Position numbers and translations under genes: made by a program. The notes below the pieces were generated by a model. It saw nothing but the letters and a program-made list of their open reading frames with translations. It was not told the origin of the DNA and searched no databases. Below are positions 60,236 through 64,000 of a stretch of 64,000 nucleotides of DNA, piece by piece. The stretch comes from Paraperibacillus esterisolvens (GTDB lineage: Bacteria; Bacillota; Bacilli; Bacillales; DSM-1321). The DNA lies in contig NZ_CP143545.1 in the NCBI RefSeq assembly GCF_046237625.1, positions 4,154,001 to 4,218,000 of the forward strand, given 5' to 3'. Position 1 is the first letter of the stretch; every line of letters starts with the position of its first letter.

Positions 60236-61242
60236 ATGACAAGGAAAATAGAACTTTCAGTACTAGACCCCTCCCCTATTGTCGAGGGAGGATCAGCCGA
60301 GCTTTCCCTTCAAAACACGCTTGAGCTAGCAAAGAAAACTGAGCAGTGGGGATATAAACGGTTTTGGCTTGCTGAACATCATAATTGGGCAGGAATGGCG
60401 AGTTCAGCATCCCAATCGTAATTGGACGAGTAGCCTCTATCACGGAAAAAATGCGTATTGGATCAGGCGCAATGCTGCTTTCCCACTATTCTCCTCTCTC
60501 CGTAGCTGAGCAATTTGGAACATTAGAAACCTTCTTCCCTGGCCGGATCGACCTTGGATTGGGGCGGGCACCCGGCACCGACCAATACACAGCAAATGTA
60601 TTGCGGCAGCGGGTTGCTGGGGAACCTGAATTTGATGCCCGGCTTCAGGAGCTTATCGCCTATCTTTATGGTACAGGAACAGCCACTGAGGATGGTTCAT
60701 TCAGTTTTCACGCCATTCCCGGCGAAAAAACAAATGTGCCAATTTGGCTGTTAGGTTCAGGGTTTTATAGTGCACAATTGGCTGGAATACTTGGGCTGCC
60801 ATTCTCTTTCGCAGGACATTTTGCTCCAGATAACATAATGGAAGCCATAAAACTGTACCGGGATTCTTTTCGTCCGTCTCATTTTTTGGAGGAGCCTTAT
60901 GTACTGTTAGCCGTTCAAGTGGTGGCTGCCGATAAAAAGCAGGAGGCAGAAAGGCTTGCCACTTCGATGTATCAAAAATTTCTTTTGTTAACCCGCGGAC
61001 AGCCTTCGCCCATTTTGCCTCCTGTTGATACTATGGACGAGCTTTGGAACGATAATGAACGCAGGGCGGTTGAAGAACAGCTTTTCACTTCCATCATCGG
61101 GGACCCTGCAGGTGTAAAGCAGCAGCTCCATGAGTTAATAGAAAAGACTGATGCTGATGAAATTATGGCTCATACAGAGATTTTTGATCATAAGGCACGG
61201 CTCCGCTCTTATGAAATTTTGGCTCAGGCTGCAGTAAATTAA
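60236..61242 (+). pseudogene. LLM-class oxidoreductase gene with a one-base frameshift
   Basis: An LLM monooxygenase of the MsnO8 type. It begins ELSVLDPSPIVEGGSAELSLQNTLELAKKTEQWGYKRFWLAEHHNWAGMASSAS. At the run CCC (60411-60413) the frame breaks, and it resumes with PIVIGRVASITEKMRIGSGAMLLSHYSP when one extra C is assumed. The rest is intact to KARLRSYEILAQA. The restored protein would have about 335 residues, matching its 341-residue sister downstream. AAAGGAGG precedes the start. It may be a true frameshift or an indel error. Confidence 0.75.
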
Positions 61243-61398
61243 ACAGTGTTTAGTCTAATAATAGCTATTTTTCTGCAGATATTAAATCAGTTAAATTAAT
61301 GTGATTTAGATTGAGGCAGTAAAAGAAGACAAAGAAAACCAACCTGTAAATTCTTTTATAGAATTGAAACGAAATTTTTAAAGAAAGAAGATGAGCAT

Positions 61399-62424
61399 AT
61401 GCCTGAAAATGATACAAAACAAATTACGGATATTCCATTCTCAGTCCTGGATCTCTCTCCAATTGCAGATGGAAGTACGCCGGCAGATTCTTTTCGCAAT
61501 ACTTTGGAACTGGCCCGGCTCGCTGAAAAGCTGGGGTATAACCGATATTGGCTCGCTGAGCATCATAATATGCCATTTATCGCCAGCTCTGCAACATCGG
61601 TAGTCATTTCCCATGTTGCAGCAGGTACATCAAAAATCCGGGTAGGTTCAGGCGGCATTATGCTGCCGAATCATGCACCTCTTGTTATTGCTGAGCAATT
61701 TGGTACTCTGGAATCACTATATCCAGGACGTATTGATCTTGGCTTGGGCCGTGCACCTGGCACTGATCAGCTTACCGCACGTGCATTAAGACGTGACTTG
61801 AGAAGTTCAGGAGAAGATTTCCCTGAGCAGCTGGCTGAGCTCCGGAATTACTTTGACCCTTCCCTGGCACATGGATATAGTCATGTTAAAGCAATTCCGG
61901 GTGAGGGATTAAACATACCTATTTGGCTGTTAGGTTCAAGCGGATACAGTGCCCAGCTGGCAGGAGAGCTTGGACTGCCGTTCGCATTTGCAAGCCATTT
62001 CTCGCCGCATAACACATTGCCGGCTATCCAGATGTACCGCCGTTCGTTTAAGCCTTCCAAAGTACTGGACAAGCCGCATGCAATGGCAGGGCTAAACATC
62101 ATTGCGGCCGACACAGATCAAGAAGCTGAGCGGCTCGCTACAACATTGCAGCAGCAGTTCTTGAATTTGATGCGAGGGAAGGAAGTCCCATTGCAGCCGC
62201 CAGTGGATAATATTAATGATATAGCGAGCGACTATGAATTGGCTGCCCTTGAGAATCAATTAGGAACTTCAATTGTCGGCAGTCCTCAAACCGTAAAAGA
62301 AAAGCTGGAAAAGTTTCTGGATGAAAGTCAAGCCGATGAGATCATGGCAATCGCCCAGGTTTACGATCATAAGGCCCGCCTTCATTCCTATGAAATATTG
62401 GCTGAAATTACTCAGCTAAAATAG
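61399..62424 (+). CDS. Luciferase-like (MsnO8 type) LLM-class oxidoreductase
   Basis: A 341-residue luciferase-fold protein close to the frameshifted gene upstream. It has FSVLDLSPIADGSTPADSFRNTLELARLAEKLGYNRYWLAEHHNMPFIASSATSVVISHVAAGTSKIRVGSGGIMLPNHAPL, then EQFGTLESLYPGRIDLGLGRAPGTDQ and PIWLLGSSGYSAQLAGELGLPFAFASHF. All parts of the fold are present. It is probably a tandem duplicate. GAAAGAAG lies before ATG. The substrate is unknown. Confidence 0.9.
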   Translation: MPENDTKQITDIPFSVLDLSPIADGSTPADSFRNTLELARLAEKLGYNRYWLAEHHNMPFIASSATSVVISHVAAGTSKIRVGSGGIMLPNHAPLVIAEQFGTLESLYPGRIDLGLGRAPGTDQLTARALRRDLRSSGEDFPEQLAELRNYFDPSLAHGYSHVKAIPGEGLNIPIWLLGSSGYSAQLAGELGLPFAFASHFSPHNTLPAIQMYRRSFKPSKVLDKPHAMAGLNIIAADTDQEAERLATTLQQQFLNLMRGKEVPLQPPVDNINDIASDYELAALENQLGTSIVGSPQTVKEKLEKFLDESQADEIMAIAQVYDHKARLHSYEILAEITQLK

Positions 62425-62592
62425 GTTAAAACTGACCGATCCTTATGGCAGACTTTTAATGTATCACTATGAATTCTTTGTATAGAATATTAAAAAATGC
62501 CTGCTCAAAGAAGTTTTTGCAGTCATTGTTTATCCATTTGATATATATCCAAACCCTTTAACTAACTTGATGTAAACAAAAGGAGAAAAAAG

Positions 62593-63714
62593 ATGAACCC
62601 AAAATATGAAGCTGCTTTTAAACCATTTACCTTCCGTTCTGGAGTTGAAATAAAGAACCGTATTACAATGGCACCCATGACCAATACGGCGGCACATGAA
62701 AATGGTGAAGTATCAGACGAAGAAGTCGCGTATTATCAAGAACGTGCAGGTGGTGTAGGAGCGGTAATCACCGCATGCACATACGTCACCAGGAATGGAA
62801 AAGGATTCCCGGGTGAATTTGGTGCAGATTCCGATTCCCTAATTCCCAGTTTAAGACGTGTGGCAACAGCTATACAGGAAAAAGGTTCAAAGGCGATTTT
62901 ACAAATTTTTCACGGTGGCAGAATGTGTCCGCCTGAAGAATTGCTCGATCGCCAGCCAATTGCTCCGAGTGCGGTAGCAGCTGAACGGGACGATGCCGTG
63001 GTACCCCGGGAAATGACAGCAGACGAAATCGATGAAATCATTAAAGCATTTGGCGAAACAACCAGAAGAGCAATCGAAGCTGGGTATGATGGAGTTGAAA
63101 TCCATGGTGCCAATACGTATTTGATCCAGCAATTCTTTTCTCCACATTCAAATCGCAGAACTGACAAGTGGGGTGGAACGCTGGAAAAACGTATGTCCTT
63201 CCCGCTTGCTGTAGTTGACGCTGTTAAAAAAGCAGTTTCAGACCATGCAGCAAAACCTTTTATCATCGGCTACCGGTTATCGCCTGAAGAAAGGGAGAAC
63301 CCTGGGATCACCATGGAAGACACGCTGCAATTAGTGGACAAGTTAGCGGACCAGGATCTGGATTATCTCCATGTTTCTGTCGGCGGCTTTTGGAACGGGT
63401 CTATCCGTGATGATAACGATGAGACATCCCGGGTTGTTATGATCCATGAACGTGTTGGCGACCGTGTTCCTGTAATGGGTGTTGGAATGCTGAGAACACC
63501 CGATGAAGTGATGAGTGCCTTTGAAACAGGTGTACCTTTAATCGCTTTAGGGAGGGAATTGATAATGGAGCCTCAATGGGTACAAAAAGTACAAGACGGT
63601 GAAGAAGAAAAAATCCGTACAACATTATCTAAAAAAGATCAAAAAGAACTGGCTATTTCTGATAAAATGTGGGAGTACTATACTGGCATCCCCGGCTGGC
63701 TTCCTATTGTATAA
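62593..63714 (+). CDS. Old Yellow Enzyme family NADH:flavin oxidoreductase
   Basis: A 373-residue TIM-barrel flavoprotein, close in length and opening (MNPKYEAAFKPFTFRSGVEIKNRI) to YqiG of B. subtilis. Key parts are APMTNTAAHENGEVSDEEVAYYQERAGGVGAVITACTYV, ILQIFHGGRMCPPE, and the substrate pair region EIHGANTYLIQQFFSPHSNRRTDKWGG, typical His-x-x-Asn. It would reduce activated double bonds of enones or nitroesters. AAAAGGAG precedes ATG. It is the last gene of the ArsR-led cluster. Confidence 0.9.
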   Translation: MNPKYEAAFKPFTFRSGVEIKNRITMAPMTNTAAHENGEVSDEEVAYYQERAGGVGAVITACTYVTRNGKGFPGEFGADSDSLIPSLRRVATAIQEKGSKAILQIFHGGRMCPPEELLDRQPIAPSAVAAERDDAVVPREMTADEIDEIIKAFGETTRRAIEAGYDGVEIHGANTYLIQQFFSPHSNRRTDKWGGTLEKRMSFPLAVVDAVKKAVSDHAAKPFIIGYRLSPEERENPGITMEDTLQLVDKLADQDLDYLHVSVGGFWNGSIRDDNDETSRVVMIHERVGDRVPVMGVGMLRTPDEVMSAFETGVPLIALGRELIMEPQWVQKVQDGEEEKIRTTLSKKDQKELAISDKMWEYYTGIPGWLPIV

Positions 63715-64000
63715 GGAGTTCGCTTATCTCTACCATCTCTGCTTCCTTTAATTGTTCTACAAAAAATGGGAAACGTGATGATAATGGTTCTTGCTCAGTA
63801 AGTATAAGAATATCCCTTATACTAAACAAGACGGAACATTTTATAGGGAAACCATCTTAGTGGTTTCCCTTCTTTATTGAGTATTAGAGCAGAAAATCAG
63901 CCATAGTACATTTGTTTATGAATAAAAGTTATCGTTCATAAGATGCCATAGAAAGGGTTGGATCTAAAGCGAACCTGGGATTAAAAGATAAAACGGCACT
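63715..64000. other. End of window, no gene recognised
   Basis: It contains an inverted repeat AGTATAAG/CTTATACT at 63801-63823, the terminator at 63843-63875, and then A+T-rich sequence. No convincing reading frame with a ribosome-binding site begins before the window ends. Confidence 0.35.
63843..63875 (+). terminator. Probable terminator of the Old Yellow Enzyme cluster
   Basis: AGGGAAACC, a 7-nt loop, GGTTTCCCT, then TCTTTATT, about 130 bp behind the gene. Confidence 0.65.

Noticed and set aside
1..64000. tRNA, rRNA, prophage, transposase or restriction-modification genes
   Set aside because: None was seen on either strand by eye; a covariance or profile search would be needed to exclude small RNAs fully.

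Overview
The window looks like chromosome of a low-to-mid GC Gram-positive in the Bacillaceae (Bacillus, Cytobacillus or Mesobacillus type). The reasons are strong AGGAGG ribosome-binding sites, frequent TTG and GTG starts, intrinsic terminators at most gene ends, and Bacillus-type regulatory sites: CIRCE (HrcA), cre (CcpA), a PerR box, Rex operators, the GntR operator and a glycine riboswitch. A 16-bp parS site at 34920-34935 identical to the Bacillus subtilis motif, close to gntRKP and ahpCF, suggests an origin-proximal position. No phage, insertion sequence, CRISPR array, tRNA or rRNA was found.

Layout. 1-8 kb: an RlmI-like rRNA methyltransferase, a RocB-like M20 peptidase, then cstA beside its probable regulators lytS-lytT. 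8-14 kb: a CitA/CitB-type two-component system next to tctCBA, a tripartite tricarboxylate uptake system with a perfect cre. 14-19 kb: a YpfJ metalloprotease, htpG under a perfect CIRCE, and an adaptive alkylation-repair operon adaA-alkA-ogt. 19-20.1 kb is gene-poor and carries a 51-bp tandem repeat array. 20-30 kb holds single metabolic genes: a Gfo/Idh/MocA oxidoreductase, a phytanoyl-CoA dioxygenase-like protein, a Na+/H+ antiporter, an MFS transporter, an aldo/keto reductase, a nitroreductase with a small monooxygenase, a DJ-1/PfpI protein and cysteine dioxygenase.

29.8-42.5 kb: gntRKP for gluconate with its operator and a cre, an ArsR/SRPBCC pair, parS, a glycerate-type operon (cdaR, GntP-family permease, glxK), a frameshifted metallo-beta-lactamase-fold gene, an ldh with an in-frame amber stop but intact Rex operators, and a membrane diguanylate cyclase. 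42.5-51.6 kb: ahpCF under a PerR box, a luciferase-like monooxygenase, a glutathionyl-hydroquinone-reductase-like protein, an acetyltransferase, an ECF S component, cutC, a DUF4188 protein and an amino-acid permease behind a glycine riboswitch. 52-64 kb: a two-domain TerD protein, two VOC proteins, an EamA exporter divergent from a MocR regulator, a methyltransferase, a YiaA-like membrane protein, and an ArsR-led cluster of three luciferase-like monooxygenases (one frameshifted) plus an Old Yellow Enzyme.

The common theme is carbon and redox control: CcpA-type sites mark carboxylate and sugar-acid uptake, while Rex, PerR and HrcA sites mark NADH, peroxide and protein-folding stress. Four genes (33.5, 39.5, 40.3 and 60.2 kb) are each broken by a single lesion, either recent decay or sequencing error. 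I did not find a convincing wholly new system. The most unexplained items are the 51-bp array, a MITE-like 110-bp element, and the ArsR/monooxygenase/Old Yellow Enzyme cluster.
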